From Bacteriovoracaceae bacterium (GTDB lineage Bacteria > Bdellovibrionota > Bacteriovoracia > Bacteriovoracales > Bacteriovoracaceae): 32,418 nucleotides of DNA. Where the stretch lies: positions 1 through 32,418 of the forward strand of contig CANFNN010000001.1 of the NCBI GenBank assembly GCA_947448095.1. The letters are read 5' to 3'. Under the pieces are notes generated by a model. The model saw only the letters and a program-made list of their open reading frames with translations, searched no databases and was not told the DNA's origin. Each line of letters opens with the position of its first letter. Position 1 is the first letter of the stretch. Positions 5,954 through 14,086 of this stretch are shown in pieces. A program made the translations under genes and the position numbers.

Positions 5954-7412
5954 AGACTTATTAAGTATTGGTAAATCAGGCCTCTTTACAGCGAAGCAGT
6001 CGATGTCTACTACTTCGCACAATATTGCCAACGCAAATACGGAGGGCTTCTCACGCCAGGAAGTCAGAACTGAAACCGGTATTTCCCTTGGTGAGGGTGA
6101 TTATGTCGTCGGTTCCGGAGTAGAAATCCAAAGCATCCGTAGAGCTCACGACGAGCTAGTTGAAAAGAAACTCAATACTTCTATTACAAGCCATAAATTT
6201 AATGAAGAAAGAACTAGTCAGCTTGGTCAAGTCGAAGAAGTTTTTAACGAAATTAATTCTGATGGTATGAATAAAGTCCTTAACCGATTTTTCAATTCCA
6301 TGAGTGAATTGTCTAACCAGCCTGAAAACGAAACAGTAAGAACAGTTGTAAAAGAAAACGCTAAAATTGTAGTCGGCGACTTTCATCGAATTCAAAGTAG
6401 CCTTGATCATATTCGTGCTGGAATTAACAAAAAAGTTAATCTTACGGTTCAAGAAATCAATGGGCTCACAACCAATATAGCGAAACTCAATAAAGAAATT
6501 AATATCCAGGAAGTCTCTGGTGGTATGGCAAATGATCTGCGTGATCAACGAGATAATTCCCTACGTACTTTAGCTGAATTTTTCCCACTGCAGGTTTATA
6601 CTGATGGGCAAAATCAATTTGTAGTAAATATTGAAGGCGTTGGTTCCATTGTAGCGGGTGGCCTTGCTCAGGAATTGGCCGTAGGCTCCACCATCAAAGA
6701 CGGATCATCCAATATTGATAAAGGTAATGCCGAACTCTTTTTTGCTAATCGTCCTGGCATTCCCTTCACTGATAAAATCAAAAGCGGAACCCTGGGTGGA
6801 CTCCTAAAAACTCGAAACGATGAAGTTGATGGTCTTGAAAAGCAACTCGATGAACTTGCCCATGGCCTAGTCCATGCTACAAATGCGATTCACAGACGTG
6901 GTTTTGCCAATCACCCTGTGCCAGTTGATGCCGAAGGCAATCCTGTTCCTAATGCCTCTCTAAGAAAAGTAACGGGTATCAATTTCTTTAAAGAGCCGCT
7001 TGATATGAAGCGTGCAGCTGAATATATCGACATATCTGATGACATCAAAGAAGACGTAAACAACATCGCGACTGCCCTCGAGGCCAATAAACCTGGAGAT
7101 AACCGTGTCGCTTTAGCGATCTCTAAATTACAACACGAAAAAGTTCTAGGAAGTGGAACCACCACTTTCGAGGAGCAATATTTAAAATCAGTGGGAAATA
7201 TTGGTCTTCAGACCGGTAAATCTAAAATTGATAGTGAGCAGTCATCAGGAATTCTCGCTCAGGCAAAATCCTTTAAAGAACGTCTTTCTGGAGTTTCCTT
7301 GGATGAAGAAGCGGCCAATATGGTTCGCTACCAGAACGCCTATGAAGCTTCTGCTAAAGTGATCAAAGCATCTGATGAAATGTTCAGAGCGGTCTTGGGA
7401 TTACTCTCATGA
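5946..7412 (+). CDS. flgK: Flagellar hook-associated protein FlgK (HAP1)
   Basis: FlgK is the first hook-filament junction protein. The N-terminus, read from TTG 5946 (MGSDLLSIGKSGLFTAKQSM, then STTSHNIANANTEGFSRQEV), is the conserved FlgK start. The C-terminus (SGVSLDEEAANMVRYQNAYE, then ASAKVIKASDEMFRAVLGLL) is the matching helix. The middle has DLRDQRDNSLRTLAEF and the GGLLKTRNDEVDGLEKQLDE block characteristic of FlgK. Length is 488 residues (E. coli 547). TTG is preferred because the family N-terminus begins exactly there and AAGGGA lies seven bases upstream. flgL follows ten bases after the stop. Confidence 0.95.
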   Translation: MGSDLLSIGKSGLFTAKQSMSTTSHNIANANTEGFSRQEVRTETGISLGEGDYVVGSGVEIQSIRRAHDELVEKKLNTSITSHKFNEERTSQLGQVEEVFNEINSDGMNKVLNRFFNSMSELSNQPENETVRTVVKENAKIVVGDFHRIQSSLDHIRAGINKKVNLTVQEINGLTTNIAKLNKEINIQEVSGGMANDLRDQRDNSLRTLAEFFPLQVYTDGQNQFVVNIEGVGSIVAGGLAQELAVGSTIKDGSSNIDKGNAELFFANRPGIPFTDKIKSGTLGGLLKTRNDEVDGLEKQLDELAHGLVHATNAIHRRGFANHPVPVDAEGNPVPNASLRKVTGINFFKEPLDMKRAAEYIDISDDIKEDVNNIATALEANKPGDNRVALAISKLQHEKVLGSGTTTFEEQYLKSVGNIGLQTGKSKIDSEQSSGILAQAKSFKERLSGVSLDEEAANMVRYQNAYEASAKVIKASDEMFRAVLGLLS

Positions 7413-7422
7413 GGCATAACAT

Positions 7423-8463
7423 ATGAGTAGGGTTTCAGAAAATTCATCGCTTAACTCAGTTAACTACGCGGTTGGAAAAACCAAGAGTAAAGTTGAGGAT
7501 TTGCAACTCAAAGGATCGACTCTTAAACGGATGTCGAAGCCTTCTGATGATCCTATTGGAAACGTTGAACTCATGGCGATGCGTTCTCAAAATGTTGATG
7601 CCGACCAATATCTTCGAAACCTGAACTTTGCCCAAACCAATCTTGCGTACACGGAAAATATTTTAGAAGAGATGACGGATATTTTAGTTAAAGCCAAAGA
7701 ACTCGCTATCGGGCAAGCCTCTTCTATTTATAGTCCTGAAATTCGCGAAGGCGTCTCTAAAGAAATTCACCAAATGCGCCAGCAGGTTCTAGGTCTGGCC
7801 AATAAGAGAATTGGGAATCGCTATATTTTCGCAGGCCAGAAAGTACTTACTCGTCCGTTTGATCAAGATGGTAAGTACATGGGTGATAAAAATAAAATCA
7901 ATATCGAAATCAATAAAGATGTTTTCATTCCCATTAATATAAATGGGAATGAACTTTTCTTTGGAAAAGAGAAAAAACCGATTGAACGAAGTCACGTAGA
8001 TCTTGCTATACCGGGCCTACCAGGCGGCGTAGAAATTAAAGTCGATCTTCCTCTACCAAATCTAGAAATTGACGCTAAAGGTATTCATCGTGTCCCAGCA
8101 TCAACCGGTGAGGATGCACAATCAGTTGCCGTCAGCGTCTTTGATGAGCTTCGCTCCCTCGAGAATGCTCTCTTAACTGATAACCCTCAAATCATTCAAG
8201 GTTTACTGGAGCGCCTAGACACAAGTACTGAGCGCATGGTGGCACTGCGAACTGAGATTGGGGCACTGACTAATACGATTACAAATTCAGAAACCAACAT
8301 AGAAAAGACAAAACTTCTTAATGATGCGCATAAAAGCAAAATTGAAGATGCCGATGTTGCGGAACTCATGGGGGATCTGCAAAAAGAACAGGCCGTCCTT
8401 AAGGCAACCTATAGAGCGAGTGCTAATTTGATGAATGTTAGCCTCATGGACTTCCTAAAATAA
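7423..8463 (+). CDS. flgL: Flagellar hook-associated protein FlgL (HAP3)
   Basis: FlgL is the second hook-filament junction protein and is related to flagellin. The N-terminal domain shows SSLNSVNYAVGKTKSKVEDL, LKRMSKPSDDPIGNVELM and LNFAQTNLAYTENILEEMTD, the flagellin-type N-terminal helix with the typical SDDP motif. The C-terminus (LRTEIGALTNTITNSETNIE, DADVAELMGDLQKEQAVLKA and a final TYRASANLMNVSLMDFLK) matches the flagellin/FlgL C-terminal helix. It is 346 residues. The pairing with flgK, the lack of a long variable middle and the presence of fliW downstream support FlgL rather than flagellin. The Shine-Dalgarno is weak (GAGG overlapping the flgK stop). Confidence 0.93.
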   Translation: MSRVSENSSLNSVNYAVGKTKSKVEDLQLKGSTLKRMSKPSDDPIGNVELMAMRSQNVDADQYLRNLNFAQTNLAYTENILEEMTDILVKAKELAIGQASSIYSPEIREGVSKEIHQMRQQVLGLANKRIGNRYIFAGQKVLTRPFDQDGKYMGDKNKINIEINKDVFIPININGNELFFGKEKKPIERSHVDLAIPGLPGGVEIKVDLPLPNLEIDAKGIHRVPASTGEDAQSVAVSVFDELRSLENALLTDNPQIIQGLLERLDTSTERMVALRTEIGALTNTITNSETNIEKTKLLNDAHKSKIEDADVAELMGDLQKEQAVLKATYRASANLMNVSLMDFLK

Positions 8464-8520
8464 GAAATTCTTACATAATCTTAACTTTTTTATCAAATTA
8501 CCTTGATTTTTCCCCTATAT

Positions 8521-8549
8521 TTGACGTAAACCCATCGCAACAGTAACTT
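8521..8549 (+). promoter_or_regulatory. Candidate sigma-70 promoter of csrA
   Basis: TTGACG (8521-8526), a 17-base spacer, then TAACTT (8544-8549). The -35 matches five of six bases and the -10 keeps only the key first, second and last bases. It lies in the 130-base gap between flgL and csrA. That gap has no clear terminator, so csrA may also be read from the flgJ operon. Confidence 0.4.
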
Positions 8550-8581
8550 TATTGAGTGAAGACATATTCTTGACACGATAG

Positions 8582-8589
8582 ACAAGGAT
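8582..8589 (+). promoter_or_regulatory. Candidate CsrA autoregulatory site over the csrA Shine-Dalgarno
   Basis: ACAAGGAT (8582-8589) matches the core of the known CsrA consensus (ACARGGAU) and contains the csrA Shine-Dalgarno AAGGA, five bases before ATG 8594. Negative autoregulation through such a site is established for csrA in E. coli. I see no stable hairpin around it, unlike the sites at flgF, flgJ and flgK. Confidence 0.45.
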
Positions 8590-8593
8590 CCAC

Positions 8594-8824
8594 ATGCTAG
8601 TTCTGACACGGAAGCTGGGAGAAAGCATTGCAATCGATGATAATATCAAAATCGTTGTAGTGCAGATAAAAGGCAAACAAGTTCGCCTAGGCATCAAAGC
8701 CCCCAAAGAAACTAAGATCCACCGCGAGGAAGTATACCAAGCGATTCAGGATCAAAACACAGAAGCTGTTCAAGCAAGCATGGGCGATATTGCGCGCCTC
8801 GGCGAAGAATTGAAGAAGAAATAA
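8594..8824 (+). CDS. csrA: Carbon storage/translational regulator CsrA
   Basis: CsrA is a small dimeric RNA-binding protein that blocks or alters translation by binding GGA motifs in leaders. The 76-residue sequence begins MLVLTRKLGESIAIDDNIKI and continues VRLGIKAPKETKIHREEVYQ. This includes the RNA-contacting N-terminal strand (L4, R6) and the GIxAP.....HR.E core with the conserved Arg of HREE. The C-terminus is slightly extended compared with the 61-residue E. coli protein, as in Bacillus. The position between flgL and fliW matches the arrangement in Bacillus and related clusters, where FliW antagonises CsrA. Confidence 0.98.
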   Translation: MLVLTRKLGESIAIDDNIKIVVVQIKGKQVRLGIKAPKETKIHREEVYQAIQDQNTEAVQASMGDIARLGEELKKK

Positions 8825-8849
8825 TTTTCCCCCTTGATCATTTAAACGA

Positions 8850-8893
8850 TTGACTGGTACCATCAAAGTGTTATGGTAGGAATACCTTACCAT
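8850..8893 (+). promoter_or_regulatory. fliW promoter overlapped by a three-arm repeat
   Basis: TTGACT (8850-8855), a 16-base spacer and TATGGT (8872-8877) form a fair sigma-70 promoter before fliW. The repeats TACCAT (8858-8863), ATGGTA (8873-8878) and TACCAT (8888-8893) overlap it. The middle arm can pair with either flank. The first pair spans the spacer and the -10 box, as an operator would. The second would form a hairpin in the leader upstream of the GGAGG ribosome binding site. Confidence 0.42.
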
Positions 8894-8912
8894 TTTATTT
8901 TGGAGGACATCC

Positions 8913-9464
8913 GTGAAAGTCAAAACCACCAGATTTGGGGAACTTGAAGTTAACCCAACTGATCTCGTCACATTTGCTGAGGGACTTTTTGGTTTTGAAA
9001 ACCTCAAAAAATACTTCGTAGTAGATCCAGGTGACAGCACTCTTATTCTTTGGCTTCAATCAACTGAAGAAGAAAAAGTAGCTTTTCCAATTATCGAACC
9101 AAAGATTTTCAAACCAGACTATATTGCCAAGCTTTTGCCAGCTGATTTAAATGGCCTAGAGCTAGAATCTCTTCAGGCAGCCAAGCTTTATTGCATTCTT
9201 ACAGTTCCGGCCAACGTTACTGAAATGTCTGCAAATCTTAAGGCACCGATTGTTATAAATTCAGCTAAAAAAATTGGTAAGCAAATTGTTCTTCAAGATT
9301 CAAAAGTTTCTGTGAAACATGAAATGTATAAAGAACTTAAAACTTATATCGTGAACTTTTCTTCTGATGATGCTCGTCGCACATCTTTTGAGCCAAGTAT
9401 CACTGTTGAGTCTGGAGATCTTAAGGGTGCTAAAAACATCACAAGAATTCTTGAAGCCCAATAG
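8913..9464 (+). CDS. fliW: Flagellar assembly factor FliW
   Basis: FliW binds free flagellin and, when released, binds CsrA and blocks it. This couples filament assembly to translation. The N-terminus KVKTTRFGELEVNPTDLVTF, then AEGLFGFENLKKYFVVDPGD, and the block VAFPIIEPKIFKPDYIAKL match the FliW family (PF02623), as does CILTVPANVTEMSANLKAPI. It has a roughly 30-residue C-terminal extension (183 residues against about 145-155 usual). The start is GTG 8913 with GGAGG six bases upstream. It follows csrA by 88 bases and is the last gene of the flagellar block. Confidence 0.95.
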   Translation: MKVKTTRFGELEVNPTDLVTFAEGLFGFENLKKYFVVDPGDSTLILWLQSTEEEKVAFPIIEPKIFKPDYIAKLLPADLNGLELESLQAAKLYCILTVPANVTEMSANLKAPIVINSAKKIGKQIVLQDSKVSVKHEMYKELKTYIVNFSSDDARRTSFEPSITVESGDLKGAKNITRILEAQ

Positions 9465-9484
9465 TATCAAATTAAAGCTTATAT

Positions 9485-9517
9485 AAAAAAAGCCCTCTTT
9501 AAGAGGGCTTTTTTTTT
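9485..9517. terminator. Strong bidirectional terminator after fliW
   Basis: AGCCCTC (9491-9497) pairs with GAGGGCT (9503-9509) around the loop TTTAA, with a run of A before and nine T after (9509-9517). It lies between the convergent ends of fliW and the TPR gene whose stop is at 9535, so it can serve both strands. Confidence 0.94.
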
Positions 9518-9534
9518 GCGTATGTATTTAAAAG

Positions 9535-10275
9535 CTATGAAAGAGTAATGGTGGTCTCGGTTGCTCCACGCGAGAGATTCACATACATACTGGCTTCAGC
9601 ATGGTTTGGTTCACGGCTTAAGACATTTTGCCACTCGGCCTGAGCTTCAATTATATTGCCATTACCATAGTAGAGTAAGCCGAGCGCAATTCGTGCAGGC
9701 ATGTAGCCTGGTTGTTCATTTTTTAATCGCTTCAACTCTTCAAAGGCTTTTGAGAGAAAACCTTTTTTTGAATAATTCTTAGAAATCTTGATTCGAATTT
9801 CAAGATTGTCGGGATCAAGGGCCGAAGCCTTATTGTATTCAAATAAAGCTTCATCATGACGGCCATAGGACGCGTACATTTCTGCAATCTCATAGTGCTT
9901 GAGAGAGAATTTCTTATTTAAATGAGGATCCGCTAGGCCATGACCTTGAGAATTTTTAACCTGATTATTGGCCTTCTCAAAGATTGCTTTCGCTTCTTCA
10001 TACTTACCAATATCGTTGTAGATCACAGAAAGTGAAATGGCAGCATCAGTATGGTTTGGTTCAAGCTCCAGAACTCGGCTAAAGGCTTTAATGGCCTTAC
10101 CAAGCTCTCCCCTAAGGTGAAAGACATTTGCCAAATAAAAAAAACCCTCTGTGGAATTAGGGTTTTGTTCAATGACTTCATTAAGCAGAAGACCGGCGGT
10201 CTTTAAGTCATTTTTTTGGAATGCTTCTTTAGCTTTTTTAAGCAAATCATTCATTTTGACGAATTCCAAAAGCAT
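9535..10275 (-). CDS. TPR repeat protein
   Basis: This 246-residue protein is made of tetratricopeptide repeats and acts as a protein-binding scaffold. Clear repeats include AGLLLNEVIEQNPNSTEGFF, KAIKAFSRVLELEPNHTDAA, EALFEYNKASALDPDNLEIR and AQAEWQNVLSREPNHAEASM. No signal peptide or membrane segment is visible, so it is probably cytoplasmic. It is the last gene of the operon that includes bamD, seven bases after the bamD stop. The start is uncertain. ATG 10275 has AGGGA too close to it, and ATG 10254 (MNDLLKKAKEAF) with a weak GGA ten bases upstream may be the true one. The partner protein is unknown. Confidence 0.8.
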   Translation of the reverse strand: MLLEFVKMNDLLKKAKEAFQKNDLKTAGLLLNEVIEQNPNSTEGFFYLANVFHLRGELGKAIKAFSRVLELEPNHTDAAISLSVIYNDIGKYEEAKAIFEKANNQVKNSQGHGLADPHLNKKFSLKHYEIAEMYASYGRHDEALFEYNKASALDPDNLEIRIKISKNYSKKGFLSKAFEELKRLKNEQPGYMPARIALGLLYYGNGNIIEAQAEWQNVLSREPNHAEASMYVNLSRGATETTITLS

Positions 10276-10282
10276 ATCCCTG

Positions 10283-11017
10283 TTAAAGTTCTTTTTTACA
10301 TGCGTGTTTGACTGATTTTATTTCGGACTGTGACTGTTTATCAACCAATTGGTAAAACTTTTCTATGTAATCAAGACAAGGCTGCCATTCCTTAAGCTCT
10401 TGAGTGGCCAAAATCGTTCTTAGCATGGCGTGATTACGGGTCTTTGGATCCTGGTGATTGTCTAAAATATCTAAATACCAGTACCTTGCGGGCGCAAACT
10501 TCTCGGTTTTAAAGTAAAAATCAGCGATATACTCGTCTTTTTGTCTGACCATCTTTTTGGCCTTAAGAATTCGGCTATCAGCATTTAATCGATAGCTAGA
10601 GTCTGGATACTTGGCCACAACTTCTTCATAGTATTTAATTGATTCCATGGCAGGCTCTAAATCACGGTCTATTGTATCGGGAATCTGTTTATAAAAGGAT
10701 TCTGCAATTTTAAAAATGACGTAAGCAATCTTTTCATGCCTCGGATGGAAATCTCGAAAAAGAAGATAGGCTGCGGCCGCCTCAACATAACTTTCTTGCT
10801 CATAAAGAACATCCGCCTGCATAAGTTCAGCGGGAGTTGCATAAAAAGAATAAGGATGCTGAGTTTTAATAATATTTAGCTTCTCAGTGGCCAGAATAAA
10901 CCGCTCAGCCCTGAACAGCTCTTCTGCTTCCTTGAAAAGAACTTCGGCTTCTGTTCTTCCTTTGGGCTTGTCCGATGAACAAGCAGCAACCAATAAAATT
11001 AATACTAAAAACTTCAT
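10283..11017 (-). CDS. bamD: Outer membrane assembly lipoprotein BamD
   Basis: BamD is the essential lipoprotein of the BAM machine that folds beta-barrel proteins into the outer membrane. It begins MKFLVLILLVAACSSDKP, a lipoprotein signal with acylated Cys 13. Helical repeats follow, with the family motifs TQHPYSFYATPAELMQADVL, YLLFRDFHPRHEKIAYVIFK, SFYKQIPDTIDRDLEPAMES and YYEEVVAKYPDSSYRLNADS. The QIPDTIDRDLEPA stretch is very typical of BamD/ComL. I prefer ATG 11017 because GAGG lies six bases upstream. ATG 11029, which overlaps the previous stop as ATGA, would add only four residues. Confidence 0.88.
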   Translation of the reverse strand: MKFLVLILLVAACSSDKPKGRTEAEVLFKEAEELFRAERFILATEKLNIIKTQHPYSFYATPAELMQADVLYEQESYVEAAAAYLLFRDFHPRHEKIAYVIFKIAESFYKQIPDTIDRDLEPAMESIKYYEEVVAKYPDSSYRLNADSRILKAKKMVRQKDEYIADFYFKTEKFAPARYWYLDILDNHQDPKTRNHAMLRTILATQELKEWQPCLDYIEKFYQLVDKQSQSEIKSVKHACKKEL

Positions 11018-11025
11018 AAAATGCC

Positions 11026-12054
11026 TCATGACTGTACCGACAGATCTTTATAAATTTCTTCAAATAATAACTTAAAAAATGCAATAAAAGGGATGATAAC
11101 AATCATTCCCACAACTCCACCGACCTGTCCTCCCACAATAACACTCACGACGACAATAATTGGGTTGAGGTTAACGACCTTGGAAACAAGCAGAGGGAAA
11201 ACTAAGATCATATCGATGAGATTGGCCCCTAAATAAATGAGCGTCATAGCTAGCATCGAAATATTAGGATCATTAGAAAGTAGTGCGACCAAAACCGCTG
11301 GGATAACACCAAGAATAGGGCCAATGTAGGGGAGAATGTTTGTTATTGCAGCAACGAAGCCCAAAACAAATGGGTAGGGAAAATCAATTATCAATAGGCC
11401 TATCGTGATGATGGTTCCCAGTATTGTTGCTTCAATAAACTTGGCAATGATGTATTCCCCGAACTTGGTATTAAACTGTGAAAAAAGAACGTAGGTTTTT
11501 TCAAAAATAGAATTGGGGATTGTGCGCAGAAGATTTCTGCCCACTTTTTTACTTTGAAAAAAGAAAAAATACAAAAACATTGGGACAAGCAAAAGCCACT
11601 CAAAAAAGGAAGATAAATAATCCGGAATTTGGGATAAGAGACTTGCTCCACTCTTCTCCAATTTCTTAACCATAAACGTTACCGGATCAATATTTAGCCG
11701 ATAACCAAATTTTTCAAAAATATAAACCTTAATGGTAAAATACTTTTCTTGAAGGGTTTTCTGAATTTCAGGCAGCTGACTTGCAAACTTACTAAAATCG
11801 GTATCAATATTGTAGAAAGCGGCAAACAAAGGAAAGAGTGAAAAACAAACTCCACAAATTAAAAGCGTAAAGAAAAAGATCCTTTGCTTTTTAGAGCCAG
11901 TCGTTAACAAGGAGGTTAGTGGTTGGGACATGAGGTAAATGATATAGGCAAAACCAAACGGCAGCGTTAAGCGCGGAAATAAAATGGCAAACGCAATACC
12001 TGTAAATAATAGAAAAAAGAATAAAACGAGTTTGATTTTTAAATTACGGTGCAT
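11026..12054 (-). CDS. AI-2E/PerM family membrane transporter
   Basis: This is a 342-residue integral membrane protein of the UPF0118/AI-2E exporter family (PF01594), which includes TqsA and YdiK. About seven or eight hydrophobic segments are visible: two near the N-terminus, one about residue 70-85, then a long soluble stretch (FSKFASQLPEIQKTLQEKYF) and a membrane-rich C-terminal half. The family signature is in the C-terminal half: GFVAAITNILPYIGPILGVI, then VNLNPIIVVVSVIVGGQVGG and VVGMIVIIPFIAFFKLLFEE. The substrate is not predictable, since the family also includes Na+/H+ antiporter-like members. It is two bases after the upstream gene and overlaps or nearly abuts bamD. Confidence 0.88.
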   Translation of the reverse strand: MHRNLKIKLVLFFFLLFTGIAFAILFPRLTLPFGFAYIIYLMSQPLTSLLTTGSKKQRIFFFTLLICGVCFSLFPLFAAFYNIDTDFSKFASQLPEIQKTLQEKYFTIKVYIFEKFGYRLNIDPVTFMVKKLEKSGASLLSQIPDYLSSFFEWLLLVPMFLYFFFFQSKKVGRNLLRTIPNSIFEKTYVLFSQFNTKFGEYIIAKFIEATILGTIITIGLLIIDFPYPFVLGFVAAITNILPYIGPILGVIPAVLVALLSNDPNISMLAMTLIYLGANLIDMILVFPLLVSKVVNLNPIIVVVSVIVGGQVGGVVGMIVIIPFIAFFKLLFEEIYKDLSVQS

Positions 12055-12056
12055 AA

Positions 12057-12668
12057 TTAAACTCGTTGCTCTAATTCTTTAATTTTCTTTTTTAAAGACA
12101 TGATTTCGCGAGTCAACTGGCCCATTCGATTGGCCATAATAAGTGCTGTTTCTCTCAAAAACTTGGCCCCTAAAACGGGATAGAATTCTAACATCTTATC
12201 CAAGTCGGGTTTAAAAATACCCAACAGGACCGTATTCTCGTTGGCAATAACAGTTGCACTACGACGATTAAATTCCTCTAGAAGTCCCATTTCCCCAAAA
12301 TATTGTCGGCGGTCTAGCCTAATTACGAGCTCACCTGGTTCAAGCATATTGTTGTTCAAATGGTTAGCATAAATATTTACTGCGCCTTCAAAGATAAAAT
12401 AAAAACCATAGCCTGAATCACCTTGGCGAAAGATAACTTCATTCGCCATAAATTCTCGTTTATGGAGAAACTTTGTAAATATTCTTATTTCATTATCCGT
12501 GAAGGAATTAAGCACCGTCGTTTTTTTAAAGAAAGCATGGAAATTATCTTTCTTACCAAATGACAAGGGACTCACATCCCATAGGTATTTCAAGAGAGGA
12601 ACGTCCAGTCTGTCGGGAATAATCTCCCCTCTTTGTATTTTTTCCATCATGTCTTTTTCGTAGCTCAT
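12057..12668 (-). CDS. Cyclic-nucleotide-binding domain protein
   Basis: This 203-residue cytosolic protein has one cNMP-binding beta-roll (about residues 60-180). The core reads FMANEVIFRQGDSGYGFYFI, FEGAVNIYAN, then YFGEMGLLEEFNRRSATVIA, which carries the phosphate-cassette Glu and Arg of cAMP-binding proteins. The C-terminus is a Lys-rich coiled coil (TREIMSLKKKIKELEQRV) rather than a helix-turn-helix, so it is probably not a CRP-type regulator but a sensor for a partner. ATG 12668 is chosen because it overlaps the previous stop as ATGA and has GGAG five bases upstream. A longer frame to ATG 12707 lacks support. Confidence 0.84.
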   Translation of the reverse strand: MSYEKDMMEKIQRGEIIPDRLDVPLLKYLWDVSPLSFGKKDNFHAFFKKTTVLNSFTDNEIRIFTKFLHKREFMANEVIFRQGDSGYGFYFIFEGAVNIYANHLNNNMLEPGELVIRLDRRQYFGEMGLLEEFNRRSATVIANENTVLLGIFKPDLDKMLEFYPVLGAKFLRETALIMANRMGQLTREIMSLKKKIKELEQRV

Positions 12669-13300
12669 TTTAACTCCAAACTTTTCAGATCTTCTGGTTT
12701 TATCCATCCTGCAAACCTAGAGGGATAAACAACTTCTTCCCAACCATCTCTTTTGTTAGAAATAATCATTAATCCCTGTGGTAACTCTCCAATAGGTCCA
12801 AATACGGCCGATGGGCCTTCATAAATAACTTTATTAGAGGTGACAATTTTGCGAGGCCACGCATCAATCCACAAATCTAACATGAGAGGCGCAGAAACAG
12901 CGACAACAAAGATTATGGCGGATTTCAGAGAAGGCTTTTTTTTCAACAAGTATATTCCAACTGCGAGAATTAGGAATCCGAGTGTCACAAGAGGTCCGTC
13001 CGCAGCGATGATACTCGATTTGATAAGATAGTCAGAAGTACTCAACGGCTTTTCAAGACGGGTAATATCTAATTTCTCTTCGACCAGAAGAAGATTCTGA
13101 TTAAGTTGTTGAGTATTAAGTCCACTTTTATCGGCCAAAATAAAATGAAAACGGGCCATCGGCCAATTATTCATCTCCGCAAGAACTGTTCCCATATTGT
13201 AATGCCATAAACCAAGATCAATATCTTTTTGGTGGGCTGCAAGAGTTTTAAGAGCACTAGCATAATCCTTTTTGAGATAAAATCCCTCAAAGGTTTTCAA
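12665..13300 (-). CDS. TPR plus two-helix membrane protein with SH3-like C-terminus
   Basis: The 211 residues divide into a TPR-like N-terminus (FYLKKDYASALKTLAAHQKD, LWHYNMGTVLAEMNNWPMAR), two membrane segments (about 105-125, GPLVTLGFLILAVGIYLL, and 130-147, AIIFVVAVSAPLMLDLWI), and a C-terminal SH3b-like part (VIYEGPSAVFGPIGELPQGL, WEEVVYPSRFAGWIKPEDL). The layout is reminiscent of BatE-like proteins, but the other bat genes are absent. It is the first gene of the operon that ends at 9535. The start is unclear. TTG 13300 is 20 bases from the only good Shine-Dalgarno (GGAGG at 13321-13325 on the complement). An ATA codon at 13312 sits at ideal spacing. No specific function is claimed. Confidence 0.68.
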   Translation of the reverse strand: MKTFEGFYLKKDYASALKTLAAHQKDIDLGLWHYNMGTVLAEMNNWPMARFHFILADKSGLNTQQLNQNLLLVEEKLDITRLEKPLSTSDYLIKSSIIAADGPLVTLGFLILAVGIYLLKKKPSLKSAIIFVVAVSAPLMLDLWIDAWPRKIVTSNKVIYEGPSAVFGPIGELPQGLMIISNKRDGWEEVVYPSRFAGWIKPEDLKSLELK

Positions 13301-13337
13301 GGCGTTTTCTATAGTAGTATCCTCCAGAATGTACCTT

Positions 13338-13367
13338 ATTATCCCTCAGCGCTTTGAAGTAAATCAA
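13338..13367 (-). promoter_or_regulatory. Candidate sigma-70 promoter of the TPR/cNMP/AI-2E/bamD operon
   Basis: On the minus strand TTGATT (13367-13362), an 18-base spacer and GATAAT (13343-13338). Transcription would begin near 13331, just before the GGAGG at 13325-13321. It lies in the 80-base divergent gap with the gene starting at 13381. Confidence 0.45.
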
Positions 13368-13380
13368 GGATAACAGTAGA

Positions 13381-14085
13381 ATGACACCGCGGATAAATGA
13401 ATCAAATCAACAAACTGCTCTTTCTGGGTTTTCTGCGCAATTATTATCCCAAGCTCAAAACAAAAAAATGGCTTATCAGATGAATGGTAGTAGTCCATTG
13501 TTTCAACTTTTACATCCTGCCTTAATTAAGTGCACCCAAATATTTGAAAATTCCCCCAATGATCTGGTTTTTCGTACGCAGTCCTCGGGTTGGAATATAG
13601 TCAGCTATAAAAACATCCAGGAAGCGACCCAAAATACTCATAAGCTTAAAATTTATGGTGGCTATCCCTACGACATTGGCCTATTCATTCAAGAGAGCCC
13701 TTTAGAGGCGCTGATTGATTTTGATATTTTGGGCACGATTCACCTGTTTAAGGGTGAGCCACTTGGATCTGTTCCCAAAAAAATTGATCTGCATCATTAT
13801 CTTTTACCCTTGTGGTTGGATTATGCGTTAAGCCCCGAATTATGGGGACCGTCAGGTAAATGGACCCGCTTTCACCGCGAGCTTCATACCCTTTTTGATC
13901 ATTATGGTTTATTTATAGACAAGGATTTTCCTGGATTTTATCCACTTAAGCGTGAAGCGAAATGGCTCTCTGAACAGGGATTTCATGGCCGACTCACGAG
14001 TACAAATTTTGACTTAATTCCAACCTGGGACTTTCCACTTTCGGGCCTCGTTGAATTAAAGACAGCACTGGCGCGGGGGCCATAA
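13381..14085 (+). CDS. Hypothetical protein, upstream partner of astA
   Basis: I do not recognise this 234-residue protein. It has no signal peptide or membrane segment and is probably soluble. It is rich in aromatic residues in the C-terminal half (LLPLWLDYALSPELWGPSGK, FHRELHTLFDHYGLFIDKDF, GFYPLKREAKWLSEQGFHGR). The middle (FDILGTIHLFKGEPLGSVPK) could be a small beta-rich domain. The Shine-Dalgarno AAGGA (13367-13371) precedes ATG 13381 by nine bases. It is one base from astA, so the two are surely co-transcribed and may act together. Confidence 0.7.
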   Translation: MTPRINESNQQTALSGFSAQLLSQAQNKKMAYQMNGSSPLFQLLHPALIKCTQIFENSPNDLVFRTQSSGWNIVSYKNIQEATQNTHKLKIYGGYPYDIGLFIQESPLEALIDFDILGTIHLFKGEPLGSVPKKIDLHHYLLPLWLDYALSPELWGPSGKWTRFHRELHTLFDHYGLFIDKDFPGFYPLKREAKWLSEQGFHGRLTSTNFDLIPTWDFPLSGLVELKTALARGP

Positions 14086-14086
14086 A

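Noticed and set aside
6156..6548. Minus-strand frame of 130 codons within flgK
   Set aside because: It is antisense to a strongly conserved gene, with composition typical of a shadow frame and no ribosome binding site.
8570..8598. Perfect TTGACA (8570-8575) as the csrA -35
   Set aside because: A -10 at 16-18 bases would fall at the csrA start codon and has no TATAAT likeness.
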